Source of the DNA: Herbaspirillum sp. LeCh32-8
GTDB lineage: Bacteria > Pseudomonadota > Gammaproteobacteria > Burkholderiales > Burkholderiaceae_D
Assembly (NCBI RefSeq): GCF_017814915.1
Contig: NZ_JAGIPZ010000007.1
Coordinates: 183,241 to 247,240 of the forward strand
Length of the DNA: 64,000 nt
Reading direction: 5' to 3'
Numbering within the stretch: the stretch's first letter is position 1; every line of letters begins with the position of its first letter. Both the position numbers and the translations under genes were made by a program. This document shows positions 40,141-50,234 of the stretch, piece by piece. Below the pieces are notes generated by a model. The model had not been told where the DNA came from. It was given only the letters and a program-made list of their open reading frames with translations, and did no database searches.

Positions 40141-40743
40141 ATGCGCAAGAAAAGTGAGGAACGCCGCCAGGCGATGATCGACATCGCCGGCGAGGTATTC
40201 AACGAGATCGGCTTCGAGGGCGCCTCGATGGCCGAGATCGCCGCCCGCATCGGCGGCTCCAAGGCAACGCTGTACAACTACTTCAGCTCGAAGGAGGAAA
40301 TCTTCGTCGAGGTGATGATGAAGCAGGTCGGCTGCCAGTTCGAGCCGGCCTTCGAGGAACTGAGCGACGGCGACGACGTGCGCCAGGGTTTGCTGCGGCT
40401 GGGGCATCGCTATCTGGCGATCGTGCTCAAGCCCGAGGTGGTGGCGGTCAAACGCCTGGCGATGTATTACGCCGGCAAGTCCGAGCTCGGCCCCATGCTC
40501 TACGAGCGCGGTCCCAAGCGCGGCTGGACGCGCATCGCCGACTTTCTGAAGCGGAAGATGGAGCAGGGCAAGCTGCATACAGGCGACGCCTGGATCGCCG
40601 CGCTGCAGTTCCGCTCGCTGGTGGAAGCGGAATGGATGGATGTGCGCATGCTCAACGTCGTCACCGAGCTGTCGCCCGAGCAACTGCAGGCTTCGGTCGA
40701 GCGCGCGGTGGACGCCTTCATGTATCTCTATCAGCCGCGCTGA
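40141..40743 (+). CDS. TetR-family repressor of the efflux operon
   Basis: A 200-residue regulator. The N-terminal helix-turn-helix (IAGEVFNEIGFEGASMAEIAARIGGSKATLYNYFSSKEEIF) is typical TetR, including the KATLYNYFxSKEE motif. The C-terminal ligand domain resembles the AcrR-type C-terminal family. It is divergent from the OMF-EmrA-EmrB-like operon and most likely represses it and itself from the shared spacer. The inducer is unknown. Confidence 0.93.
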   Translation: MRKKSEERRQAMIDIAGEVFNEIGFEGASMAEIAARIGGSKATLYNYFSSKEEIFVEVMMKQVGCQFEPAFEELSDGDDVRQGLLRLGHRYLAIVLKPEVVAVKRLAMYYAGKSELGPMLYERGPKRGWTRIADFLKRKMEQGKLHTGDAWIAALQFRSLVEAEWMDVRMLNVVTELSPEQLQASVERAVDAFMYLYQPR

Positions 40744-40795
40744 ACGGAGACGGTCTGCGGATTCGCCGCTGCGCAGGAATCAGCCAGCGATCAAC

Positions 40796-40836
40796 AAAAA
40801 AAGCCCGGCATCGTGATGATGCCGGGCTTTCTTTTT
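40796..40836. terminator. Bidirectional terminator
   Basis: AAAGCCCGGCATC and GATGCCGGGCTTT around a GTGAT loop with an A-run to the left and TCTTTTT to the right. It lies between the convergent TetR and guanine deaminase genes. Confidence 0.92.
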
Positions 40837-40869
40837 GCGCGATGCCAACGTCGCGCGCGGCGAAGCGAC

Positions 40870-42168
40870 TCAGCGCTGGTGCGCCAGCTTGCCTGCCGAA
40901 TAGGTGGCCGCGATGGTGCGGTCGTCGCCCAGGATGGCCAGCGCGAACAGCTGCTCTTCCAGGCTGTCGGTGGTGGCGCTGCGGCGCGCCAGCAGCGGGG
41001 TGGCCTGCGGATCCAGCACGATGAAGTCGGCGTCGCAGCCCGGCGCGAAGTTGCCGATGGTGCCTTCCAGCTGCAGCGCGCGGGCGCCGCCCAGCGTCGC
41101 CAGGTAGAACATGCGCGCCGCCGGCAGGTAGGTGCCGCCCATGCGGCCGACCTTATACAACTCATTCATGGTTTGCAGCATCGAGAAGCTGGTGCCGCCG
41201 CCAACGTCGGTGGCCAGCGACAGCGGCACGCGCGCGCGGTCGGCATTGGGGAAGTCGAACAGGCCGCTGCCCAGGAACAGGTTGGAGGTCGGGCAGATCG
41301 TGGCTGCCGACTGCGTGGCCGCCATGCGCGCGCGGTCTTCATCATCCAGCCAGATGCAGTGCGCATACAGCGCGCGCTTGCGCATCAGTCCGTACTGGTC
41401 GTACACGTCGAGGTAGCTGCGGGCGTCGGGATACAGCTCCTTCACCCATTTCACTTCATCGGTGTTCTCGGCCACGTGGGTCTGGATGTAGGCGTCCGGA
41501 TATTGCGCGGCCAGTTCGCCGGCCAGCTTCATCTGCTCGTGCGTCGAGGTCGGCGCGAAGCGCACCGTGATGGCGTAGTGCTGGCGGCCCTTGTTGTGCC
41601 AGCGCTTGATCAGCTCCTCGCTCTCGCGCACGCCGGTCTCGGCGGTGTCGCGCAGGAAGTCGGGGGCGTTGCGATCCATCAGGCACTTGCCGGCCACCAT
41701 GCGCAGGTTGCGCTTGTGGCTGGCGGCGAAGAAGGCGTCCACCGATTGCGGATGCACGGTGCAGTAGACCGCCGCGCTGGTGGTGCCGTTGCGCAGCAGC
41801 TCGGCCAGGAAGAAGTCGGCGACCTCGCCGGCGTGCTCGGGGTTCTCGAAACGGCGCTCAGCCGGGAAGGTGTAGTTCTCCAGCCAGGGCAAGAGGCCGG
41901 GGGCCGGCGAGCCGATGATGTCGGTCTGCGGATAGTGGATGTGGGTGTCGACGAAGCCGGGGCAAATGATCTTGTCGCGCAGGTCCTGCACCTCCAGCCC
42001 GGCCGGGACGGAGGCGATCAGCTGCGAGTAGTCACCGGCGGCCTTGACCTTGCCGTCTTGCACCAGCAGTAGGCCGTCGCCATGCCATTGCGTGGCATGT
42101 TCGTCGAAGGCCGGGTCGTTGGTGAAGTGCAGCAGGCTGGCGCGGTAGGCTTGCGTGGATGTGCTCAT
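40870..42168 (-). CDS. guaD: Guanine deaminase
   Basis: Hydrolyses guanine to xanthine and ammonia. The 432 residues of the amidohydrolase fold have PGFVDTHIHYPQTD (zinc ligands His76, His78), IQTHVAENTDEVKWV and CPTSNLFLGSGLF. ATDVGGGTSFSMLQT provides the metal-binding Asp. The order xdhA-xdhB-xdhC-guaD on one strand indicates a purine-catabolic operon: GuaD supplies the xanthine oxidised by XdhAB. The gap to xdhC is 232 bp, so a separate promoter is possible. Confidence 0.96.
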   Translation of the reverse strand: MSTSTQAYRASLLHFTNDPAFDEHATQWHGDGLLLVQDGKVKAAGDYSQLIASVPAGLEVQDLRDKIICPGFVDTHIHYPQTDIIGSPAPGLLPWLENYTFPAERRFENPEHAGEVADFFLAELLRNGTTSAAVYCTVHPQSVDAFFAASHKRNLRMVAGKCLMDRNAPDFLRDTAETGVRESEELIKRWHNKGRQHYAITVRFAPTSTHEQMKLAGELAAQYPDAYIQTHVAENTDEVKWVKELYPDARSYLDVYDQYGLMRKRALYAHCIWLDDEDRARMAATQSAATICPTSNLFLGSGLFDFPNADRARVPLSLATDVGGGTSFSMLQTMNELYKVGRMGGTYLPAARMFYLATLGGARALQLEGTIGNFAPGCDADFIVLDPQATPLLARRSATTDSLEEQLFALAILGDDRTIAATYSAGKLAHQR

Positions 42169-42400
42169 GGTGTTTCCTCAATGCTGGCCGCCGCGCGCAG
42201 GGGGCAATATGCGTGAGGGCGCGCGGGCGGCGTCGATTCTATGGTCATCATACCGGAGGCGTAGCGGCGCCTTCCGGATGGATGGGGTGAAGCGGAATCG
42301 GAACGAGGATCCGGCTGCGCCGGAAAGGGCGGGAGCGCCGTGTTGCATCGGCGCGGTCGTCTTGTCCGGAGGGATCCTCGGGGTGACGGCAGGGTCTTCC

Positions 42401-43501
42401 TTAGCCTCTGCCGTCCAGCAAGTGTGTGGCGAGCGCAGGTGGAAACTTGTTGCGGGCGGGCTGGTGCTGTGGCTGTATGAGGCGCAGCTCCCACAGCTGC
42501 ATCAGCTGGGCCACCACGGCGATGGCGATGCTGGAAGGCTCCTTGCCGTAGATGCCGGGAATGCCGATGGGGCAGGTCATGCGGTTGAGCTGCTCTTGCG
42601 TAAATCCACGGTCGGCCAGGCGATGCTCGAACTGCTTGCGCTTGGTGTACGAGCCGATCAGGCCGAACCAGCCGACGTCGCCGTGCGCCGCATCCCGCTT
42701 CAGGATGCGTTCGGTCAGTTGCTGGTCGAGGGCGTGGCTGTGGGTCATCACGAGATAATACGCGCCCGGCTCGGCCATGTCGACCGCGGCATTGGGCACG
42801 TCGGTGGCCTCCACCGTGATCTGCGGCGACAGTTGCTCCGGGAACATGTCTTCGCGCTCATCCACCCACAGCACGCGGCAGGGCAGGTTGGCCAGGACCT
42901 TCACGATCGCGGCGCCGACGTGGCCGGCGCCGAACAGCACTACCTGCGGCTGGTGCGCGCGGCACAGGTCGAGCAGCCAGCGGCGGCCGTAGGCGTCGCG
43001 CGTCACGTAGGTCTTGCGCACATCGCGAAACAGCGTGGCGTGCAGGCCATTGTCCGGTCCGCTCAAGTCGCAGGCCTCGCCGTCGGTTTCATACAACTGC
43101 ACCGGCTCGGCACTGTCCAGCGGCAAGGCGCGCCAGACATCGGTGCCGCTGCGCCAATGGTTTTCCAGTTCCTTCCACACGCCGATGGCATCGACCCGTT
43201 CGAAGCTCAGGAATACCACGCCGCCGCAGCACTGCCCCAGGCTCGGGCCGAGCGCGATGCGTTCCAGCCGGCGCTGGGCCGGCAGCTGGGCGGCGTCGCC
43301 CTCCAGCATGGCGCGCGCGATCTGCGCCGCGCGCCACTCCAGGTGGCCGCCGCCGATGGTGTCGTACTGCTGGTCGGCGGTGTAGACCATGCGCGCGCCG
43401 GCCTCGCGCGGCGTCGATCCCTGGATTTCGGCCACCGTCACCAGCACCGCCGGGACGGACCTGTCCTGCAATTCCCGCAACGCGGCAAGCCATGTCGTCA
43501 T
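42401..43501 (-). CDS. xdhC: Xanthine dehydrogenase accessory protein XdhC
   Basis: A 366-residue chaperone that binds molybdenum cofactor, promotes its sulfuration and inserts it into XdhB. The N-terminal part has VTVAEIQGSTPREAGARM and TIGGGHLEW. The C-terminal Rossmann domain has VVLFGAGHVGAAIVKVL and TGSYTKRK-like GLIGSYTKRKQFE. It lies 29 bp after xdhB in the same operon. Confidence 0.95.
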   Translation of the reverse strand: MTTWLAALRELQDRSVPAVLVTVAEIQGSTPREAGARMVYTADQQYDTIGGGHLEWRAAQIARAMLEGDAAQLPAQRRLERIALGPSLGQCCGGVVFLSFERVDAIGVWKELENHWRSGTDVWRALPLDSAEPVQLYETDGEACDLSGPDNGLHATLFRDVRKTYVTRDAYGRRWLLDLCRAHQPQVVLFGAGHVGAAIVKVLANLPCRVLWVDEREDMFPEQLSPQITVEATDVPNAAVDMAEPGAYYLVMTHSHALDQQLTERILKRDAAHGDVGWFGLIGSYTKRKQFEHRLADRGFTQEQLNRMTCPIGIPGIYGKEPSSIAIAVVAQLMQLWELRLIQPQHQPARNKFPPALATHLLDGRG

Positions 43502-43530
43502 GAATGCTCCTTGTCAGGTTCGCGTTGCGC

Positions 43531-45900
43531 TTACTGATTCACCGCGGCGGCGCGGACGGCGTCCACCGCATCGAGGATGGCCTCGCTGGTGGCCGGCGCG
43601 CGCAGCGGCGGGTTGACGCGATGTTCGCCCACGGCCGAGACCGCGTCGCGGATCGCCAGGAACACCGAGAACGGCAGCAGCAGCGGCGGCTCGCCGGTGG
43701 CCTTGGAGCGGTGGATGGTGTCGGACACGTTGCTGTTCTTGTACAGCTCGGTGCGGAAGTTGGCCGGGCAGTCCGAGATCGCCGGGATCTTGTAGGTCGA
43801 CGGCGCGTGCGTCATCAGCTTGCCGTCCTTGTTCCACCACAGCTCTTCGGTGGTCAGCCAGCCCATGCCCTGGATGAAGCCGCCTTCCACCTGGCCGACG
43901 TCGATCGCCGGGTTCAGGCTTTCGCCGGAGTCGTACAGCAGGTCGGCCTGCAGCAGCTTCCATTCGCCGGTCAGGGTGTCGATGACCACCTCGGCCACCG
44001 CTGCGCCATAGGCGTAGTAGAAGAAGGGATGGCCGGTCATGCTCTTGGAGTCCCAGTGCACCTTGGGCGTCGAGTAGAAGCCGTCCGACCACAGTTGCAC
44101 GCGTTGCAGGTAGGCCTGCATCACCAGATCGGCGAACGCCACCGACTGCTCGCCGGCGATGATGAGGCCGTCGGCGAAACGCACCTCTGCCGCGTCCGCG
44201 TCGAAACGCTTGGCCGCCACCTGCGCCAGGCGCGCGCGGATCTGCAGCGCCGCGTCCTGCGCCGCTTTGCCGTTCAGGTCGCTGCCGGTAGAGGCGGCGG
44301 TGGCCGAGGTGTTGGCCACCTTGCTGGTGTCGGTGGCGGTGCAGCGCACGCGCTCCAGCGGCAGGCCCAGCGCGTTGGCCACCACCTGCGCCACCTTGGT
44401 GTTCAGGCCCTGGCCCATTTCGGTGCCGCCGTGGTTCACCAGCACCGAGCCGTCGGTGTAGACGTGCACCAGCGCGCCGGCCTGGTTCAGGTGCGGCACG
44501 TTGAAGGAGATGCCGAACTTCACCGGCGTCAGCGCCATGCCTTTCTTCAGCACGGTGTTGTTGGCGTTGAACTCGATGATGGCGCGGCGTCGCGCCTGGT
44601 AGTCGCTGGTGCGTTCCAGCTGGTCGACCAGGCCGTGGATGACGTTGTCTTCCACCTTCTGTCCGTAGTGGGTGACGTTGCGCGCATCCGGACCTTCGGC
44701 GTCGCTCAGGCCGTAGAAGTTGGCGCGGCGCACCTCCAGCGCATCACGGCCCAGGTTGCGGGCGATCTCGTCGACGATGTACTCAATGGCGATCGCACCC
44801 TGCGGGCCGCCGAAGCCGCGGAAGGCGGTGTTGGATTGGGTGTTGGTCTTGCCGCACATGGCGTGGATCTCCACGTCCGACAGGTAGTAGGCATTGTCGA
44901 AGTGGCACACCGCGCGGGTCGCGACCGGGCCCGACAGGTCGGCCGAGAAGCCGGCGCGCGAGACCATGTCGATCTTCGCGGCCAGGATGCGGCCGTTGTC
45001 GTCGTAGCCGATTTCGTAGTCGTAGGCGAAGCAGTGACGCTTGCCGGTGACGATCATGTCGTCGTCGCGGTCGGCGCGCAGCTTGATCGGGCGGCGCAGG
45101 CGCACCGCCGCCACCGCGGCCGCGCAGGCCCACAGCGCCGATTGCGATTCCTTGCCGCCGAAGCCGCCGCCCATGCGGCGGCATTCCACCAGCACGTCGT
45201 GCGAGGCTACATGCAGCACGTGGGCGATGTGGTGCTGCATCTCGCTGGGGTGCTGGGTCGAGCAATAGACGTGCATGCCGCAGCCTTCCTTGGGGATGGC
45301 GTACGAGATCTGGCCTTCGAGATAAAACTGCTCCTGGCCGCCGACGTCGAACTTGCCTTGCAGCCTGTGCGGCGCTTTGGCGAACGCCTCGGCCGGCGTA
45401 CCGCGCGTGAGGTGCATCGGCGGCAGCACATAGGACTTGGCCGCATGCGCGGCGCGCGGGGTCAGGATCGGTTCCAGCTCCTCGTAGTCGATGACCGCCT
45501 GCCGTGCGCCGCGGCGTGCGTTGTCGTGGCTGTCGGCGATCACGATGAAGATCGGCTGGCCCACGTACTGCACCAGGCCGTCGGCCAGCACCGGGTCGTC
45601 GTGGATGATGGCGCCGCACTGGTTCTCGCCGGGGATGTCGTCGGCGGTGAATACCGCCACCACGCCGGGCGAAGCCTTGACCTTGGACAGATCGATGGCG
45701 CGAATCTTCGCGTGGGCCTTTTGCGACAGGCCCAGTGCCGCGTGCAGCGTGCCTTGCAGTTCGACGATGTCGTCGGTGTAGGTGGCTTCGCCGGTCACGT
45801 GCAGCATCGCCGACTCGTGCGGATGCGGCTTGCCGACCTCGGCCCAACCGGTGGGCGGCAGCGTCAGCTTGGACATGAATTCTTCGGTTTGCTTGTTCAT
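43531..45900 (-). CDS. xdhB: Xanthine dehydrogenase, molybdopterin-binding subunit
   Basis: A 789-residue catalytic subunit that oxidises hypoxanthine/xanthine to urate. It has an N-terminal ald/xan-dehydrogenase domain (HVTGEATYTDDI) and Moco-domain motifs GGGFGGKESQ, AFRGFGGPQG, GGTEMGQGLNTK and, near the C-terminus, GEPPLLLPFSVFLAIRDA with the conserved Glu base region. The two-subunit split (XdhA with Fe-S and FAD, XdhB with Moco) is the Rhodobacter type. It starts 39 bp after xdhA. Confidence 0.97.
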   Translation of the reverse strand: MNKQTEEFMSKLTLPPTGWAEVGKPHPHESAMLHVTGEATYTDDIVELQGTLHAALGLSQKAHAKIRAIDLSKVKASPGVVAVFTADDIPGENQCGAIIHDDPVLADGLVQYVGQPIFIVIADSHDNARRGARQAVIDYEELEPILTPRAAHAAKSYVLPPMHLTRGTPAEAFAKAPHRLQGKFDVGGQEQFYLEGQISYAIPKEGCGMHVYCSTQHPSEMQHHIAHVLHVASHDVLVECRRMGGGFGGKESQSALWACAAAVAAVRLRRPIKLRADRDDDMIVTGKRHCFAYDYEIGYDDNGRILAAKIDMVSRAGFSADLSGPVATRAVCHFDNAYYLSDVEIHAMCGKTNTQSNTAFRGFGGPQGAIAIEYIVDEIARNLGRDALEVRRANFYGLSDAEGPDARNVTHYGQKVEDNVIHGLVDQLERTSDYQARRRAIIEFNANNTVLKKGMALTPVKFGISFNVPHLNQAGALVHVYTDGSVLVNHGGTEMGQGLNTKVAQVVANALGLPLERVRCTATDTSKVANTSATAASTGSDLNGKAAQDAALQIRARLAQVAAKRFDADAAEVRFADGLIIAGEQSVAFADLVMQAYLQRVQLWSDGFYSTPKVHWDSKSMTGHPFFYYAYGAAVAEVVIDTLTGEWKLLQADLLYDSGESLNPAIDVGQVEGGFIQGMGWLTTEELWWNKDGKLMTHAPSTYKIPAISDCPANFRTELYKNSNVSDTIHRSKATGEPPLLLPFSVFLAIRDAVSAVGEHRVNPPLRAPATSEAILDAVDAVRAAAVNQ

Positions 45901-45939
45901 TGCGTTCTCCTGCTCATTCTTCAGACGTACTCACCACGT

Positions 45940-47430
<1,491 letters not shown>

Positions 47431-47804
47431 GTCTCTGCTCTGGTAAATGTACAAAAAGATACGTACAAGATTTAGGGTGCTTAGAGCATGTTGCTTGCTC
47501 TATGGCACGCTCCAGGGCTGATCGTGGGGCGCACTCTTATTATTCGATCCGGCAGGAAGCGCGGGTTCCCCCTGTTACGCCTGCAATGGATCTTTTTTTC
47601 TGCTTCCTGCCTTGCCGCTTCTTCAACGGCTTCTCCAATGGAAACCTATTCAAGAAACGTGCCGGGGTCCTCAAAGGATGGAACTGATTGTCGCCGTCGT
47701 TTTGTGGAAAACGATTGTCCAATTCCATCTTTTGACAATCCCGGGATGCGCCTGCGCAAGGCCTGCGCATCCCGAACCTGCAATTTACCTCTTTTCCCGC
47801 GTCC
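47431..47804. other. Gene-free spacer between xdhA and the purine permease
   Basis: About 370 bp. It holds the xdhA dyad, an interrupted inverted repeat (GATGGAA near 47678, TTCCATC near 47723) and a 9-bp GC hairpin (GGGATGCGC 47743-47751, GCGCATCCC 47765-47773) that probably marks the end of the permease transcript. No credible gene. Confidence 0.5.
47448..47467 (-). promoter_or_regulatory. Possible operator upstream of xdhA
   Basis: TGTAC (47448-47452) and GTACA (47463-47467) form a dyad with a 10-base spacer, 18 bp before the xdhA ATG. This is a plausible purine-responsive regulator site; no regulator is encoded next to it. Confidence 0.35.
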
Positions 47805-49103
47805 TCATTCGCCCAGATACACCAGCTTGAAGAGGAAGATCGCGGCGATGATCCAGATGATCGCCGACACATCCTTCACGCGGCCGGTCAACAGCTTCAG
47901 GCCGGCATAGCTGATGAAGCCCAGCGCCAAGCCGTTGGCGATCGAGTAGGTGAAGGGCATCACCAGCGCGGTGATCACCGCCGGCACGCATTCGGTGGTG
48001 TCTTCCCAGTCGATGTGGACCAACTCGCGCACCATCAGGCAGGCCACGAAGAACAGCGCCGGTGCGGTCGCATATGCCGGCACCACGCCGGCCAGCGGCG
48101 CGATGAACAGGCACAGCAGGAACAGCAGGGCGATCGCCACTGCGGTCAGGCCGGTGCGCCCGCCCGCCTGCACGCCGGCTGCGCTTTCAATATACGCAGT
48201 GGTGCTGGAGGTGCCAAGCAGGGAGCCGGCGACGATGGCGGTGCTGTCGGCCATCAGGGCCTTGTTCAGGCGCGCCATCTTGCCCTCCTTCATCAGGCCG
48301 GCGCGGGTGGCCACGCCCATCAGCGTGCCGGTGGCGTCGAACAGCTCAACCAGGAAGAACACCAGCACCACGTTCAGCAGGCCCATCGACAGCGCGCCCT
48401 TGACGTCCAGCTGCAGGAAGGTCGGCGCCACCGACGGTGGCGCGGCGAACACGCCGTTGAAGTGGTTGCCGCCGAACAGGAAGGACAGCACGGTCACCAG
48501 CAGGATGCCGATCAGCAGCGCGCCGCGCACCTTCAGCTTGTCCAGCGCCACGATCACCAAAAAGCCGATGATGGCCATCACCGGCGCCGGCTGGTGCAGG
48601 TCGCCCAAGGTGACGAAGGTGGCCGGGTTGGCGGCGATGATGCCGGAGCTCTTGAGCGAAATGATCGCCAGGAACAGGCCTATCCCTGCGGGAATGGCCA
48701 TGCGCAGCGACACCGGAATGCTCTTGATGATCATCTCGCGGATGCGCAGCACGCTCACGATCAGGAACAGGCAGCCCGAGATCAGCACCGCGCCCAGCGC
48801 GGCCTGCCACGGGAAGCCCATGCCCTTGACCACGGCGTAGGCGAAGTAGGCGTTCAGGCCCATGCCCGGTGCCAGGCCGATCGGGTAGTTGGCGTACAGG
48901 CCCATGATCAATGTGCCCACGGCGGCGGCCACGCAGGTGGCGACGAATACCGAATCCTTGGGCATGCCGGCATCGCCCAGGATGGAAGGGTTGACGAAGA
49001 TAATGTAGGCCATCGTCAGGAAGGTGGTCAGGCCTGCCAGCAGTTCGGTGCGGACGGTGGTGCCGTTCTCGCTGAGTTTGAAGTACTTGTCTAGCGGGTT
49101 CAT
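47805..49103 (-). CDS. NCS2-family guanine/hypoxanthine permease
   Basis: A 432-residue membrane transporter of the AzgA/GhxP branch: RTELLAGLTTFLTMAYIIFVNP at the start, NAYFAYAVVKGMGFPW, and the substrate-site segment ELFDATGTLMGVATRAG. SSTTAYIESAAGVQAGGRTG is the second signature. It would import guanine and hypoxanthine for the guanine deaminase and xanthine dehydrogenase encoded next to it. GGAGACAACC is the ribosome-binding site. It is on the same strand as xdhABC, but a 370-bp gap with a hairpin suggests its own transcript. Confidence 0.95.
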   Translation of the reverse strand: MNPLDKYFKLSENGTTVRTELLAGLTTFLTMAYIIFVNPSILGDAGMPKDSVFVATCVAAAVGTLIMGLYANYPIGLAPGMGLNAYFAYAVVKGMGFPWQAALGAVLISGCLFLIVSVLRIREMIIKSIPVSLRMAIPAGIGLFLAIISLKSSGIIAANPATFVTLGDLHQPAPVMAIIGFLVIVALDKLKVRGALLIGILLVTVLSFLFGGNHFNGVFAAPPSVAPTFLQLDVKGALSMGLLNVVLVFFLVELFDATGTLMGVATRAGLMKEGKMARLNKALMADSTAIVAGSLLGTSSTTAYIESAAGVQAGGRTGLTAVAIALLFLLCLFIAPLAGVVPAYATAPALFFVACLMVRELVHIDWEDTTECVPAVITALVMPFTYSIANGLALGFISYAGLKLLTGRVKDVSAIIWIIAAIFLFKLVYLGE

Positions 49104-49441
49104 TCTTGGTTGTCTCCGTTTGGTCCTTTTTTATACGCCGGAAAACTTGCACGGTGGCGAGTCGGGCAAAAAATGGGCGTTCTGGCTTTGTGCGTATTGG
49201 TTGCAGCGTACGTAATGTCTTCCAATTTCATGGCGTGGAGTAAGTAGGGGAGATATAGCCACTATAAACATATGGTTATATGCGTATATGGCCCTTAAAA
49301 AGGGCTTGTGGCAAGGGTTTTGGTGCGGTGCATTGTGGGTGTTCTGGTATGGAATCTTATTCTTTGGGGTGGAGTGTTGGCGAATGTTGTCATTGTGACT
49401 TGAAATCTTGCTTGGTGCTGCTGGGTTGCGGTGTTGCTTTG

Positions 49442-49481
49442 GTGTTGTGTTGTGTTGTGTTGTGTTGTGTTGTGTTGTGTT
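49442..49481 (+). repeat. Pentanucleotide microsatellite (GTGTT)8
   Basis: Eight exact tandem copies of GTGTT, followed by degenerate GGCTT-type pentamers to about 49505. It is not in a coding region. Confidence 0.97.
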
Positions 49482-49506
49482 GGTTTGGCTCGGCTTGGCT
49501 TGGCTA

Positions 49507-49660
49507 GGGTAGTCTGGTCTTGCTGCGTGCCGATGTACTGGGTCGGTGCTTTTCTTTCTCCGGTCGGAACGGAGCGCCGGGGGCGGCCCGGCAGCCGCTC
49601 ACTTTTCTTGCTCCGCCAAGAAAAGTAAGCAAAAGAAGGCGGCCCCTAAGTGCCAGCCCC
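49507..49660 (+). repeat. Composite dispersed repeat, copy 1
   Basis: Shares with 63847-64000, at a constant offset of 14,340, a 20-base block (49507-49526), a diverged 30-base middle, and about 104 bases (49557-49660) with one mismatch. Inside is a perfect inverted repeat ACTTTTCTTG (49601-49610) and CAAGAAAAGT (49617-49626). Confidence 0.93.
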
Positions 49661-49967
49661 TGCGGGGTTCCCGGCGGAGCGCGCTGAAAAATGGGCAAGG
49701 CAAAGTCGCTGCGCTCCGGTTGCCTTGCTGATCCATTTTTCACCACGCTCCGCCGGCTGGCCCACAAGGGGAAATACCATCCTCCTCGCCTGCGGCATCG
49801 GGATTGAGGCTCGCCTGCGGCATCGCGCGACCTGTTCCTCGCCTGCGAAATCGCCTCTGCTTAGCTTCATCTTCGGCCTCGCGTGGTTTCAACTTCGCCT
49901 GCCGCTCGTTGGCATGTCGCTCGCCTGCGGCTTCAATGCGTTGGCTCGCTATCTGATGTAATCCGTC

Positions 49968-49987
49968 GTTCCTGCGAAAGCAGGAAC
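49968..49987. repeat. MITE-family half element (hairpin)
   Basis: GTTCCTGC-GAAA-GCAGGAAC, followed by CCAGCGTCGTT, the family tail. Confidence 0.85.
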
Positions 49988-50079
49988 CCAGCGTCGTTCG
50001 TTGCGATCCTTCAGCGCCGGCATCCATCACACACGTGTCACCAGCAGCCAATCCAGACTCGCCATCCACACAATTCGTC

Positions 50080-50099
50080 GCCCCTGCGAAAGCAGGGGC
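50080..50099. repeat. MITE-family half element (hairpin)
   Basis: GCCCCTGC-GAAA-GCAGGGGC with the same CCAGCGTCGTT tail. Confidence 0.85.
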
Positions 50100-50188
50100 C
50101 CAGCGTCGTTCGTCGCGCTTCGTCGGTGCCCGCGTCCGTCACTCACGCTGCAGCAAACTTAATCACCAGCTCTGAAAACAGACCCGTC

Positions 50189-50208
50189 ATCCCGGCGAAG
50201 GCCGGGAT
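50189..50208. repeat. MITE-family half element (hairpin)
   Basis: ATCCCGGC-GAAG-GCCGGGAT followed by CCGGCGTCGTC, just before the end of the LysR gene. May act as its terminator. Confidence 0.8.
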
Positions 50209-50234
50209 CCGGCGTCGTCATCCGCATCCCTCCG

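Larger units (their letters stand above)
49104..50234. other. Repeat-rich gene-free region
   Basis: About 1.1 kb with no credible gene. In order: AT-rich leader of the permease (to about 49280), a G/T-rich tract with (GTGTT)8, copy 1 of a composite dispersed repeat (49507 to at least 49660, probably extending to about 49780), a stretch of GCCTGCGGCATCG-like short repeats (49786-49935), and three palindromes of a second repeat family (49968-50208). Confidence 0.7.

Noticed and set aside
47488..47910. A 140-codon + strand frame between xdhA and the permease
   Set aside because: No conserved motif and mixed composition; it runs into the antisense of the permease gene. Better explained as spacer.
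49104..49280. Purine riboswitch upstream of the guanine permease
   Set aside because: No three-way junction with the conserved purine-aptamer loops could be found; the leader is AT-rich but unstructured by eye.
49442..49481. CRISPR-like array
   Set aside because: The repeats are contiguous pentamers without spacers; this is a simple microsatellite.
49546..49731. Short frame encoding a Lys/Ser-rich peptide (AKKSKQKKAAPK) in the dispersed repeat
   Set aside because: The same bases form a conserved inverted repeat found again at 63.9 kb; conservation follows the palindrome, so it is treated as a DNA/RNA element.
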